A DNA stretch of 39,333 bases from JADFRG01 sp048054495 (lineage in GTDB: Bacteria; Chloroflexota; Anaerolineae; Anaerolineales; E44-bin32): the NCBI GenBank assembly GCA_048054495.1, contig JBGMQN010000034.1, positions 1 through 39,333 of the forward strand. Direction: 5' to 3'. The first letter of the stretch is position 1; each line of letters begins with the position of its first letter. Positions 1-7,494 of this stretch are shown piece by piece. The notes beneath the pieces are model-generated. The model saw only the letters and a program-made list of their open reading frames with translations. It was not told where the DNA came from and did no database searches. A program made the translations under genes and the position numbers.

Positions 1-47
1 CGCTCGCAAAGACATGCCCCGGCTTGTCACTACGCTCGCAAAGACAT
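1..47. repeat. short direct repeat at the window edge
   Basis: A 15-nt unit, CGCTCGCAAAGACAT, occurs at 1-15 and again exactly at 33-47, a 32-nt period. The window begins inside the first copy, so more copies may lie upstream. The text resembles, but does not match, the TCATTGCGAGCG unit seen later, so it may be a diverged relative or a separate family. Confidence 0.5.
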
Positions 48-79
48 CGTTCCTGCGATGAGCATCGTAATCCGGCTTC

Positions 80-107
80 TTGACAGTGCTTTCGCCCCAG
101 TTATAAT
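80..107 (+). promoter_or_regulatory. consensus sigma70-type promoter of rpmF-fabD
   Basis: A perfect TTGACA (80-85) and a perfect TATAAT (102-107) are separated by 16 nt. The predicted start near 114 gives a leader of about 47 nt before rpmF. This is the strongest promoter match in the window, as expected for a ribosomal protein gene, and probably drives rpmF, fabD and the membrane-protein gene behind them. Confidence 0.85.
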
Positions 108-160
108 GGTCCGGCCTGCCCATTGGGCAGGCACAATTTTGCAAAGTCGACGGAACCATA

Positions 161-346
161 ATGCCACCTCTCCCTAAACGGAGGACCTCAAGAGGTAGAC
201 GCAATCGGCGCCGTGCTCACGATGCGCTCCGGCCCCGGCATCTGATCAGCTGTACGAATTGCGGCGACAAGCACCTGCCGCACCACGTTTGTCCCAACTG
301 CGGCCATTACGCGGGCCGCGAGGTCGTGGAGATCGAAAGCAACTAA
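161..346 (+). CDS. rpmF: 50S ribosomal protein L32
   Basis: Small 61-residue structural protein of the large ribosomal subunit. The N-terminus is rich in Arg/Lys and begins MPPLPKRRTSRGRRNRRR, followed by a zinc ribbon with CTNC at residues 31-34 and CPNC at 44-47, so all four zinc ligands are present (C+ form). The ATG at 161 lies about 47 nt behind the predicted start site and has no clear Shine-Dalgarno sequence. fabD follows after 11 nt. In many bacteria rpmF precedes fatty-acid or phospholipid genes (plsX, fabH); here it directly precedes fabD, a reduced version of that arrangement. Length and motifs are typical, so the call is secure. Confidence 0.95.
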   Translation: MPPLPKRRTSRGRRNRRRAHDALRPRHLISCTNCGDKHLPHHVCPNCGHYAGREVVEIESN

Positions 347-357
347 CGCTCCCGGCC

Positions 358-1296
358 ATGGCCCTCAATTCACGCTCCACCGCATTCCTGTTTCCAGGTC
401 AGGGCTCTCAAGAAGTAGGGATGGGCCAGGAGCTGGCCTTCCAACATCCGGCCGCGGCGGAAGTCTTTAAGCAGGCGGATGAGATCCTCGGCTTTCCACT
501 TTCCACCCTCTGCTGGGAAGGTCCCGCGGAACAGCTCAACGACACTATTAACACTCAACCCGCCATCTTGGTGCACTCCATCGCGGCGCTTCGAGCGCTC
601 GATGCCCAGGCCCTCCCGGCCGCAGCCGCGGGGCACTCCATGGGAGAATTTTCGGCGCTGGTGTGCTCGGGCTCAATGTCGTTTGAGCACGCGCTCAAGC
701 TCGTGCGCGCCAGAGGAGAGGCCATGAAGGCCGCCGGAGAGCGCAGCCCGGGTCGCATGGCCGCGGTATTGGGACTGGATCCCGAGCCAGTTGCAAAGGT
801 GTGCTCGGATGTGCAAGCCGCGACGGGTGAAGTCGTCCAGCTTGCTAATGATAACTGTCCGGGGCAGCTCGTGATTTCTGGATCCGAGGCGGGGATGGAG
901 CTAGCCACCGAGCAGTTGAAAGAGGCCGGTGCAAGACGGGTCATCCCGCTGGCGGTCAGCATCGCCGCTCACTCTGCCCTGATGGAGCCCGCTCAGGCGC
1001 TACTGAATGAAGCCCTCGAGGCGACACCCATTGAGACCCCCGCAATCCCCGTGATTGCCAACGTCAGTGCCAAGCCGCTGTCTTCCGTGGCGGAAATCCG
1101 AGAGGAGCTGCAGGCACAGCTCACCCACCGCGTGCGATGGACAGAGACCATCGAGGCTCTGCGCGCGGTGGGTATCGACACGTTCATCGAGCTGGGGCCA
1201 AAAGACGTGCTAACCAAGCTTTGCACCCGGATCTTCGGCGATGCAAACGCCTTTGCCGTAGGCGATCCAACCAGCCTGGAAAGGCTCCCGGCCTGA
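358..1296 (+). CDS. fabD: malonyl-CoA:ACP transacylase
   Basis: Moves malonyl groups from CoA to acyl carrier protein to feed fatty-acid elongation in the cytoplasm. With the ATG at 358 the protein is 312 residues, the usual FabD size. Visible motifs are GQGSQ (14-18), the nucleophile elbow GHSMGE with Ser94, a substrate-pocket ANDNCPGQ segment near 163-170, and SIAAHS with the catalytic His205. An in-frame start at 259 would lie inside rpmF and add a non-FabD Arg-rich leader, so 358 is chosen. The gene follows rpmF by 11 nt and is followed after 3 nt by the next gene. No other fab genes are in the window. Confidence 0.95.
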   Translation: MALNSRSTAFLFPGQGSQEVGMGQELAFQHPAAAEVFKQADEILGFPLSTLCWEGPAEQLNDTINTQPAILVHSIAALRALDAQALPAAAAGHSMGEFSALVCSGSMSFEHALKLVRARGEAMKAAGERSPGRMAAVLGLDPEPVAKVCSDVQAATGEVVQLANDNCPGQLVISGSEAGMELATEQLKEAGARRVIPLAVSIAAHSALMEPAQALLNEALEATPIETPAIPVIANVSAKPLSSVAEIREELQAQLTHRVRWTETIEALRAVGIDTFIELGPKDVLTKLCTRIFGDANAFAVGDPTSLERLPA

Positions 1297-1299
1297 ACG

Positions 1300-2319
1300 A
1301 TGCGCCGACTGCTGATCCTGCTCGCGATCTCTATTGCCGCTTTCTTCTTCTTTTCCCGAGTTGCCGAACTCGAGCAAGTCATTCAATCGTTGCGGGAAGG
1401 GGACCCGGCATGGCTGGCTCTGGCGGTCGTGGTGCAGCTCGTCTGGCTGGTTAATGTCACCGCTTCCTTCTGGGTGATCTACCGGATCCTCGGACTTCGG
1501 GAGCAGTTTGCTCACTTAGGACTGGTCGCCGTGTCGGCCCAGTTCGTGAGCGTGGTGGCGCCAAGCGCAGGCATGGGCGGTATGGCGATCTTGATCGCGG
1601 ATGGGAAGAAGCGCAGTCTCCCTTCGAGCAGGGTCACGACCGGAGGCGCGCTGTTCGTGTTCCTCGAGCAGTCGAGTCTACTGGCGGTTGTGCTGCTTGG
1701 CCTGTTCTTCCTTTTCAGGCTGAACCAGTTGAGCACGGCAAGCGTCCTGGCCATGCTCGTTTTGGCGGGGATCGCGTTAGGCACGGGCATGGTGCTTGTG
1801 ATGGGGATGCGCTCCCCGGCCCTGCTTGCAGGCGTGCTCACCCGGCTTGGAACACTCCTGAACCGGCTCTTACGTCCTATTCTGCGGCGAGAATCGGTAG
1901 ACCTTTCCCGCGCGCTCCCCTTCGCCGAGGACGTGTATGAGGGGCTGCAGGTAGTTAGAAAAGCCCCGAGCAAGCTACTGGTTCCTGCGGCGTTGGCCTT
2001 CAGCAGCAAGGCGCTGCTCATCGTCATACTGGGTCTGATCTTCGTCGCCTTCGGCCAGCCTTTCACGATCACGATATTGATCGCCAGCTTCAGCATCGGA
2101 TATCTCTTCTATATCGTTTCGCCCACTCCATCGGGGATCGGATTCGTGGAGGGGGCTATGATACTGGTCATGACCTCGCTCGGATTGACGCTGGCGATTT
2201 CCGCGGTGATTGCCATTGCATTCCGGGGTGTCACCTTCTGGCTCACGCTGCTCTACGGCATGCTGGCCCTGCGCTGGGTTGGCCTTGAGCCGCGACCAGC
2301 GACGCAACAAACCAGCTAG
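1300..2319 (+). CDS. flippase-like membrane protein (UPF0104 / LPG_synthase_TM family)
   Basis: A 339-residue integral membrane protein with roughly eight hydrophobic segments from residue 1 to about 328. The segment SPTPSGIGFVEGAM (about 269-282) matches the signature of the lysylphosphatidylglycerol-synthase transmembrane domain family (PF03706, also called UPF0104 or AglD-like). Members flip or modify lipids or lipid-linked sugars, but the exact substrate cannot be read here, and the catalytic C-terminal domain of MprF is absent. The gene starts 3 nt after fabD, implying co-transcription, and is followed by an LCP-type envelope gene, which makes a role in envelope glycolipid or glycopolymer handling plausible. 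Confidence 0.8.
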   Translation: MRRLLILLAISIAAFFFFSRVAELEQVIQSLREGDPAWLALAVVVQLVWLVNVTASFWVIYRILGLREQFAHLGLVAVSAQFVSVVAPSAGMGGMAILIADGKKRSLPSSRVTTGGALFVFLEQSSLLAVVLLGLFFLFRLNQLSTASVLAMLVLAGIALGTGMVLVMGMRSPALLAGVLTRLGTLLNRLLRPILRRESVDLSRALPFAEDVYEGLQVVRKAPSKLLVPAALAFSSKALLIVILGLIFVAFGQPFTITILIASFSIGYLFYIVSPTPSGIGFVEGAMILVMTSLGLTLAISAVIAIAFRGVTFWLTLLYGMLALRWVGLEPRPATQQTS

Positions 2320-2377
2320 TCCCTGCACTGGCTGCGGGAATGATTCCAGCCATCAAGGGGACGGTTGCTGACGCTTC

Positions 2378-3787
2378 ATGATGCGAACTGCATGGACTCC
2401 CATAGCCCTGGCCCTCGTGCTGGCAGGGTGCCTTCCTTCCCCCAAATCGGAACGCAATGCGCCCCGGCTGGACAAGCTTCCTACCGAGATTTATAAGACA
2501 CCGACCCCCCCAGCGGCCAGCTCCACACCACAACCCACTAGGCTTCCCGCCTTCGATGTAGGCTGGCCGGCGCCCTTCACCTACGGGAACGCCCCGCCGC
2601 CGCCAACGCCAATCCCTCCGCCCGTCGCGCCGCTAGCAATCGATCCTGCCATTATCAACATCGCGCTGCTGGGATCTGATCGCCGCCCAAACTGGACCGG
2701 GTTTAACACCGATGTGATCATCATCATTTCGATTTACCCCGCGCTTGGCGAAGTTTCGATGCTTTCGATCCCCCGCGATCTGTACGTATACCTCCCCGGA
2801 TACGGTATGCAGCGCATCAACACCGCCTTCAGCATTGGGGAACGCGTGAACTATCCAGGCGGAGGTCCGGCGCTATTTGCGGATACCGTCCGCTATAACT
2901 TCGGGATACCTATCCATCACTATGCCAAAGTCGAGATGGACGGATTCAGGCGCATCGTCGACACGATCGGCGGCGTGGAGGTGAATGTAACCTGCTCGTA
3001 TCGCGATTGGAGACTAAGAAGTCCCGGGCTGGATCCGGAGAAGGAACAGAATTGGTATCTTTACACCGTTCCGACCGGCGTGAGGCAGATGGATGGGGAT
3101 TTGGCGCTCTGGTACGCGCGCTCCCGCAAGCTGTCTTCGGATTTTGATCGAGGGCGCCGGCAGCAGGAAGTGCTCAGAGCCCTCTACCGGGAGATTCTCT
3201 CGCTGCAGCTGATCCCACGCATCCCAGAACTCTACAGCGATCTGAGTGACACGGTCACCACGGATCTCGTCCTGGCGGACCTGCTCTCGTTTGCACCGCT
3301 CGCGGCACGCATCGATACAGCCGATGTTCGCAGCCGCTTTATTGGGCGGGACGAAGTAACGAGTTGGCGTATTCCGAGCTCAGGCGCGCAAGTGTTGGTG
3401 CCTAAGCCAAGCGCGATTGCCGCGCTCGTGGCGGATGCCTTCGATTTCGACGCCCTCGATGAATTGGTGCCGGAAGTGGCGATGACGGTGGAAGTTGCCA
3501 ACTCTTCGGCACAAGCGCAATGGGGAGCCCTCGCCGCAGAACGCCTTGAGTATGCCGGCTTCGCAACTCATGTAGACTCCGAATCGCCCTCATCCGGAAC
3601 CTTGACGCATCTTATCGACTACGGTCTGGCGCAAGACGGATCTGCCGAAGCGATCCTGCAGTCTTTTGGCCTGCCTGATTCTCGACTGATCAGCGATCCT
3701 GATCCAACCTCTCCCTTTGCCTTTCGCCTGGTTGTGGGCGATGACTACGACCCCTGTTTCGACCCCACCCGAGACCAGCTGGAATGA
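2378..3787 (+). CDS. LytR-CpsA-Psr (LCP) family lipoprotein
   Basis: LCP proteins transfer lipid-linked polymers onto the cell wall or related acceptors outside the membrane. The 469-residue protein has a signal peptide ending in the lipobox LAGC with Cys18, then a Pro-rich linker to about residue 85. The LCP core follows: NIALLGSDRRPNW near 91-103, TDVIIIIS and the IPRDLYVY segment with its conserved Arg-Asp, and later YARSRKLSSDFDRGRRQQ with the conserved Arg cluster. The last 100 residues (MTVEVANSS onward) fit the LytR_C domain. ATGs at 2378 and 2381 are both possible. LCP proteins are usually anchored by a transmembrane helix rather than as lipoproteins, so the lipobox is unusual. Confidence 0.88.
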   Translation: MMRTAWTPIALALVLAGCLPSPKSERNAPRLDKLPTEIYKTPTPPAASSTPQPTRLPAFDVGWPAPFTYGNAPPPPTPIPPPVAPLAIDPAIINIALLGSDRRPNWTGFNTDVIIIISIYPALGEVSMLSIPRDLYVYLPGYGMQRINTAFSIGERVNYPGGGPALFADTVRYNFGIPIHHYAKVEMDGFRRIVDTIGGVEVNVTCSYRDWRLRSPGLDPEKEQNWYLYTVPTGVRQMDGDLALWYARSRKLSSDFDRGRRQQEVLRALYREILSLQLIPRIPELYSDLSDTVTTDLVLADLLSFAPLAARIDTADVRSRFIGRDEVTSWRIPSSGAQVLVPKPSAIAALVADAFDFDALDELVPEVAMTVEVANSSAQAQWGALAAERLEYAGFATHVDSESPSSGTLTHLIDYGLAQDGSAEAILQSFGLPDSRLISDPDPTSPFAFRLVVGDDYDPCFDPTRDQLE

Positions 3788-3821
3788 CCGAACCCTCCTA
3801 GCACCAGCCAGCGCTTAGCAT

Positions 3822-3850
3822 TTGACAATTCGCATGCTCGAGTCTAGTAT
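3822..3850 (+). promoter_or_regulatory. promoter of the recombinase-fold gene
   Basis: TTGACA (3822-3827) and TAGTAT (3845-3850) are separated by 17 nt. The predicted start near 3857 leaves a leader of about 93 nt before the ATG at 3950. The promoter separates this gene from the preceding LCP gene and, with the terminator at 4929-4954, makes it a stand-alone unit. Confidence 0.7.
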
Positions 3851-3949
3851 CGCCGCTCCTGGCTATGCGAAGCAGGCACCATACCTTGTGGGATTCAATT
3901 GAGAAGGCTTTCCGAGAGTGTCCCTTGCTGAAATCCTGTAGGACAGCCC

Positions 3950-4885
3950 ATGTCTGAGAGACGTGAGAACCTACCAATATTCTCCAGCTCTGGCCAAGAG
4001 GTTGGCATCGCGGAGGGTCCTTTGCGACCGGACTCCAGCTTGAGTGCCGCGATCCAGGTCTGGGGAGAAGATCTTGAAGACAGTGGGCGTTCTATCAATA
4101 CGGTGAAAGCCTTCACGGGAGACCTGCGATTGCTGGCACGCTTCATGGGAGCCGGACACTCCATCAATTCCATCGGCACCCACGATCTGCGGAATTACCT
4201 CGATTGGATGCTCAACCGGCGAGGCGTCCCCTGCAGTCCCAAGACTTATTCCCGGCGAGTCACCTCGCTCAAGGTTTTCTTCCGCTGGCTGACCCATGCC
4301 GGAGTACTGGTGGAAGATCCCGCCGCCTCTATTCCACAAGAATCGGTGCTGAGCCCTCTGCCAGGAGTCCTGACCCAAGACGAGCTCCTGGCGGTCTTGA
4401 AGGCGGCGGAGGAAATGCGACAGAAGGATCCGCCGGATGCGCGTGCCTTTACTCTGGTCAGCCTGCTGCTGCATACCGGCATCAAGAAGAGCGAATGCCT
4501 GGCGATCCATCTCAACCATGTGGATCTGAACTCTGCCGACGGTCCCATGCTCTGGATTAGGTATGGCGATGTAAGCAAGCGTTATCGTGAGCGGAAGCTG
4601 CTCCTCGAATCGAGCTGGATTCCGGCCTACCAGGAGTATCTCAAGCAGTACAAGCCGAAAGAGCGGCTTTTTCCATACTCTCCCCGGCGTCTCGAATATC
4701 TTTTGGAAGATGTCGGTGATGAGGCCAGGCTCGAGAAGCACCTCTCGTTCAACATGTGCAGGTGGACCAGCGCCCTCACCGACTACAAGTCGGGCATGGA
4801 CAAAGACTCGATCCGTCAAAAGCTCGGAATCTCAAAGATCCAGTGGAGGGAAGTGGGAATGAAGCTGGATCGGCTTGCGGCGTAA
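3950..4885 (+). CDS. tyrosine-recombinase-fold protein, catalytically degenerate
   Basis: The 311 residues show the two-part layout of XerC/D-like integrases: a SAM-like core-binding N-domain (about 30-125, with SINTVKAFTGDLRLLARFM) and a C-domain (about 140-311). The usual TGLR.SE box reads TGIKKSE, so the first catalytic Arg is Lys179. The box-II H-x-x-R pair reads N268..R271. The LGH position reads LGI (residue 294), and the stretch where the nucleophilic Tyr is expected, about nine residues on, has no Tyr. Only one of the core Arg/His/Tyr residues is clearly retained, so strand exchange is unlikely. It may be a DNA-binding derivative with a structural or regulatory role. It has its own promoter and terminator, and no att-like repeats are seen. 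Confidence 0.75.
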   Translation: MSERRENLPIFSSSGQEVGIAEGPLRPDSSLSAAIQVWGEDLEDSGRSINTVKAFTGDLRLLARFMGAGHSINSIGTHDLRNYLDWMLNRRGVPCSPKTYSRRVTSLKVFFRWLTHAGVLVEDPAASIPQESVLSPLPGVLTQDELLAVLKAAEEMRQKDPPDARAFTLVSLLLHTGIKKSECLAIHLNHVDLNSADGPMLWIRYGDVSKRYRERKLLLESSWIPAYQEYLKQYKPKERLFPYSPRRLEYLLEDVGDEARLEKHLSFNMCRWTSALTDYKSGMDKDSIRQKLGISKIQWREVGMKLDRLAA

Positions 4886-4928
4886 GGAAGCATCCTCCGG
4901 CGAGGATCTCCAGCCGCTGTTCGGAATC

Positions 4929-4954
4929 AAAAAGGGGCTCTAGCGCCCCTTTTT
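4929..4954. terminator. bidirectional intrinsic terminator
   Basis: AAAAAGGGGC (4929-4938) and GCCCCTTTTT (4945-4954) form a perfect 10-nt inverted repeat around a 6-nt loop. It has a T-run on both strands and lies between the convergent recombinase-fold gene (+) and DUF47 gene (-), so it can end transcription from both sides. Confidence 0.9.
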
Positions 4955-4963
4955 CGTTTCACC

Positions 4964-5587
4964 CTACATCTTCTTGACGACGATATCACCTATCACGTTT
5001 GCCGCTGCGTCCCCGCGATCGGCCGCGTTGGATAGGTGCCGATACACCTCCCGAAGCTTCAGCATCTCCACGATGTGGTCGACATCTGTGGGCATGTGAA
5101 ACAGCTCGGCGATGGCCTCCCGATAAACCGTCTCGGTCCTGTTTTCAAGCGCCTTGGCACGCACCGCATGATCGTTGGCCACATTCGGATTCCTCTCGAG
5201 CCGCATCACCCCCCTGTGAATCTCAGCCGCGGCCTCACTCAGCAGAGAAACCATCCGCTCCATATGAGGCGTGGGGTCGATATCCAGCAGCTCCATCTCT
5301 TCGATGGTCGTGTTGGCATAGTCCAGCACGTCGTCGATCGTGAGCGAAAGCGCAAAAATATCCTCCCGATCGATGGGAGTTACGAAGGTTCGATTGAGCT
5401 CATCAATCAGGATCCGGCGGACTTCATCCGCCTCCTTTTCAAGGTCGGTCATTCTACTCGCCAAATCTTCGTCAGGCCGCTTCACGTAAGCCAGAAGGAT
5501 CTTCAGGCCCTCAGAAGTATGCTCTGCTTGTTTGATCAGCAGCTCAATAAACCGATTTGGCTTTCTAGATCGTCGAAAAATGGACAT
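4964..5587 (-). CDS. DUF47 family protein (PhoU-like, Pit-accessory type)
   Basis: A 207-residue all-helical protein matching the DUF47/PhoU_div family. Its segments include LEKEADEVRRILIDELNRTFVTP, then DREDIFALS and LDDV-like VLDYANTTIEEMELL; the E-x-x-x-D pairs (EKEAD, EDI..L, DDVLD) are the metal-binding kind found in PhoU relatives. Family members usually sit next to a low-affinity phosphate (Pit) transporter and modulate it. No transporter is adjacent here, so this copy is an orphan and the phosphate link is inference. A bidirectional terminator lies at its 3' end, and it is divergent from era across 114 nt. Confidence 0.85.
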   Translation of the reverse strand: MSIFRRSRKPNRFIELLIKQAEHTSEGLKILLAYVKRPDEDLASRMTDLEKEADEVRRILIDELNRTFVTPIDREDIFALSLTIDDVLDYANTTIEEMELLDIDPTPHMERMVSLLSEAAAEIHRGVMRLERNPNVANDHAVRAKALENRTETVYREAIAELFHMPTDVDHIVEMLKLREVYRHLSNAADRGDAAANVIGDIVVKKM

Positions 5588-5616
5588 TGTGCACTCTGTC
5601 TGCTCAGTGGCCCGGT

Positions 5617-5622
5617 ATTATA
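5617..5622 (-). promoter_or_regulatory. -10 element of the DUF47 gene
   Basis: A perfect TATAAT on the minus strand lies 29 nt upstream of the ATG at 5587; no good -35 is visible. The predicted start near 5610 gives a short leader of about 23 nt. Confidence 0.5.
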
Positions 5623-5666
5623 GCCTGCGCCCAGAATTGGGAATCATGGCGATCGGGGAGATTCGC

Positions 5667-5695
5667 TTGACAGCCCGCGCGCTTGACCAGACAAT
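5667..5695 (+). promoter_or_regulatory. era promoter, placed for a leaderless mRNA
   Basis: A perfect TTGACA (5667-5672), a 17-nt spacer and GACAAT (5690-5695, four of six to consensus). Counting the usual distance from the -10 element puts +1 at 5702, the G of the era GTG start codon. The predicted mRNA would have no 5' leader, which agrees with the lack of a convincing Shine-Dalgarno sequence. Confidence 0.65.
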
Positions 5696-5701
5696 GGGAC
5701 G

Positions 5702-6598
5702 GTGGTCAGCGAGCACCGCTCCGGTTTTGTGGCCGTGTCAGGCCGGCCCAACGTTGGCAAATCAACGCTGCTAAACGCTATCCTGGCACAAGACATCCTG
5801 CCCGTCTCTCCCAAGCCGCAGACGACGCGCGTGCGCCAATTGGCCATCCTCACTACTTCCAGCGTACAGGCCATATTTGTGGACACGCCAGGAATTCACC
5901 GGCCTCGAAATCGGCTGGGAAAGTATATGAATAGCGTAGCGTCAAACGCGTTAGAAGGCGCGGATTTGATCTTGTGCGTATTCGATGTGCATCAGGCACC
6001 CAAATTAGGCGATCGCTTGGTCGCAGAAGCCATTCTCCAACGCGCCCCAAAGACCGCAACCATCGCAGCTCTGAACAAGATGGATCTCGTTCGGCCAGAG
6101 CGTCTGCAGTCCCATTGGAACGCCTTTTTGGCTCTACTGCCGGCCGCACACCCGGTGGGTGTGTCCGCCACCCGCGGAGATAACCTGGATTTACTGATCC
6201 AGGAGATTGTTGACCGTCTTCCGGAGGGCCCTCAGTATTATTCAGACTCCGAGATAACGGACGCCTATGAACGCGATATCGCAGCCGATCTTATCCGCTC
6301 TGCCGCGCTCGCCCTCCTGCGTGACGAAGTCCCCCATAGCCTTGCAGTGCAGGTCGATGAGTACACTGAACGGGGCGAACGCGGTGCGTACATCGCCGCA
6401 ACGATATATGTGGAACGCGATTCGCAGAAGGGGATCGTGATCGGGAAGCGCGGTTCGATGCTGCGCGAAATCGGAAAACGGGGAAGAGCGTCGATTGAAC
6501 AGATGTCGGGCAGAAAGGTCTACCTGGATCTGCGGGTCAAGGTGTGGCCGGGTTGGCGCGATGACGCCAAGGCGCTGAGGCAGCTGGGCTATGGCTAA
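5702..6598 (+). CDS. era: GTPase Era
   Basis: Ribosome-associated GTPase that binds 16S rRNA near its 3' end during 30S maturation. The 298 residues give the full G-domain: G1 GRPNVGKST (14-22), the G2 region with TT at 41-42, G3 DTPG (61-64) and G4 NKMD (125-128). A type II KH domain follows with GIVIGKRGSMLREIGKRGR near 241-259 and the family-typical VKVWPGWRDD tail. The start is GTG at 5702, the first codon fitting the family N-terminus. The stop overlaps the next gene by 8 nt (ATGGCTAA), so the two are co-translated. Confidence 0.96.
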   Translation: MVSEHRSGFVAVSGRPNVGKSTLLNAILAQDILPVSPKPQTTRVRQLAILTTSSVQAIFVDTPGIHRPRNRLGKYMNSVASNALEGADLILCVFDVHQAPKLGDRLVAEAILQRAPKTATIAALNKMDLVRPERLQSHWNAFLALLPAAHPVGVSATRGDNLDLLIQEIVDRLPEGPQYYSDSEITDAYERDIAADLIRSAALALLRDEVPHSLAVQVDEYTERGERGAYIAATIYVERDSQKGIVIGKRGSMLREIGKRGRASIEQMSGRKVYLDLRVKVWPGWRDDAKALRQLGYG

Positions 6599-7487
6599 GT
6601 CAGATCGCAAGCGAACCTCGACCAGCAGCTTCGGCACCGGGGGTCGGTTCAGCCACGATTCCTCACCCTTTTACTCCGGTCGTCTCTATCACAATCTTCA
6701 GCCCGAGCAGGTCAGTGAATACATAGAGCAGGAGCTGCCGGACGAACACCGTGACCGCATATTTGAGAGTAGCTCAGAGGAAATGAGTGACCTACCGGAC
6801 CACTCGGTTCACCTGATGGTTACCTCCCCTCCCTACAACGTTCGCAAAGATTACGACCAAGACCTGTCCCTGGAGGAATACAGGGAATTGCTCGGCAAGG
6901 TGTTCAGGGAAACCCACAGGGTCCTGGTTACCGGCGGCCGCGCGTGCGTCAACGTCGCGAATTTGGGTCGCAAGCCCTACCTTCCGCTTCACGCATTTGT
7001 AATTCAGGACATGATTGAGGCCGGGTTCCATATGCGCGGGGAGATCATCTGGGACAAGGGAGCCAGTGCCGCAGCGTCGACGGCCTGGGGATCCTGGCTA
7101 TCGGCCAGCAATCCGGTGTTGCGCGACGTCCACGAGTACATCCTGGTGTTCTCGAAGCAGTCCTTTTCGCGCAAAGGGGAAGGCAACCAAAGCACGATTG
7201 AACGGGACGAGTTCCTGGAATGGACAAAGAGCGTCTGGCGCATCCCCGCAGTTTCGGCGCGAAAGATTGGCCACCCGGCCCCCTTCCCGGAAGAGCTGCC
7301 CGAACGACTCATCAAACTGTACACGTTCCAGGGGGATGTGGTTCTGGATCCTTTCGCCGGTTCCGGGACCACCTGTGTGGCAGCGCTGAAGAACGGGCGA
7401 GACTATGTTGGCTATGAAATCGAGGGTGAGTACGTGGCTCTGGCGGAGAGGCGGCTGGCTGCCGTTCGGGACTCCATGGAGCACTAA
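6591..7487 (+). CDS. orphan beta-class DNA methyltransferase (N4-cytosine or N6-adenine)
   Basis: A 298-residue SAM-dependent amino-methyltransferase. Motif IV TSPPYN is at 78-83 and the SAM-binding motif I DPFAGSGTT at 253-261; catalytic motif before SAM motif is the beta-class order. The S-P-P-Y form, rather than D-P-P-Y, favours N4-cytosine, but this is not decisive. A 60-residue polar leader (FSHDSSPFYSGRLY) precedes the domain. No restriction endonuclease, specificity subunit or Vsr nuclease is nearby, and the gene overlaps era by 8 nt, so it looks like a housekeeping, solitary methyltransferase rather than part of a restriction system. The recognition sequence cannot be predicted. Its stop lies 7 nt from the end of convergent ribF. 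Confidence 0.88.
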   Translation: MAKSDRKRTSTSSFGTGGRFSHDSSPFYSGRLYHNLQPEQVSEYIEQELPDEHRDRIFESSSEEMSDLPDHSVHLMVTSPPYNVRKDYDQDLSLEEYRELLGKVFRETHRVLVTGGRACVNVANLGRKPYLPLHAFVIQDMIEAGFHMRGEIIWDKGASAAASTAWGSWLSASNPVLRDVHEYILVFSKQSFSRKGEGNQSTIERDEFLEWTKSVWRIPAVSARKIGHPAPFPEELPERLIKLYTFQGDVVLDPFAGSGTTCVAALKNGRDYVGYEIEGEYVALAERRLAAVRDSMEH

Positions 7488-7494
7488 TCGGATC

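Noticed and set aside
3971..4819. Open frame of 282 codons on the minus strand across the recombinase-fold gene
   Set aside because: Shadow of the real gene, with no promoter, and the terminator would lie upstream of it. The plus frame has the recognisable fold.
3950..4885. Integrase of a mobile island
   Set aside because: Catalytic residues are missing, the nearby tRNA gene is 35 kb away, and no flanking direct repeats or phage genes are seen.
6591..7487. Restriction-modification system
   Set aside because: No endonuclease, specificity subunit or very-short-patch nuclease gene is adjacent; both neighbours are housekeeping genes.
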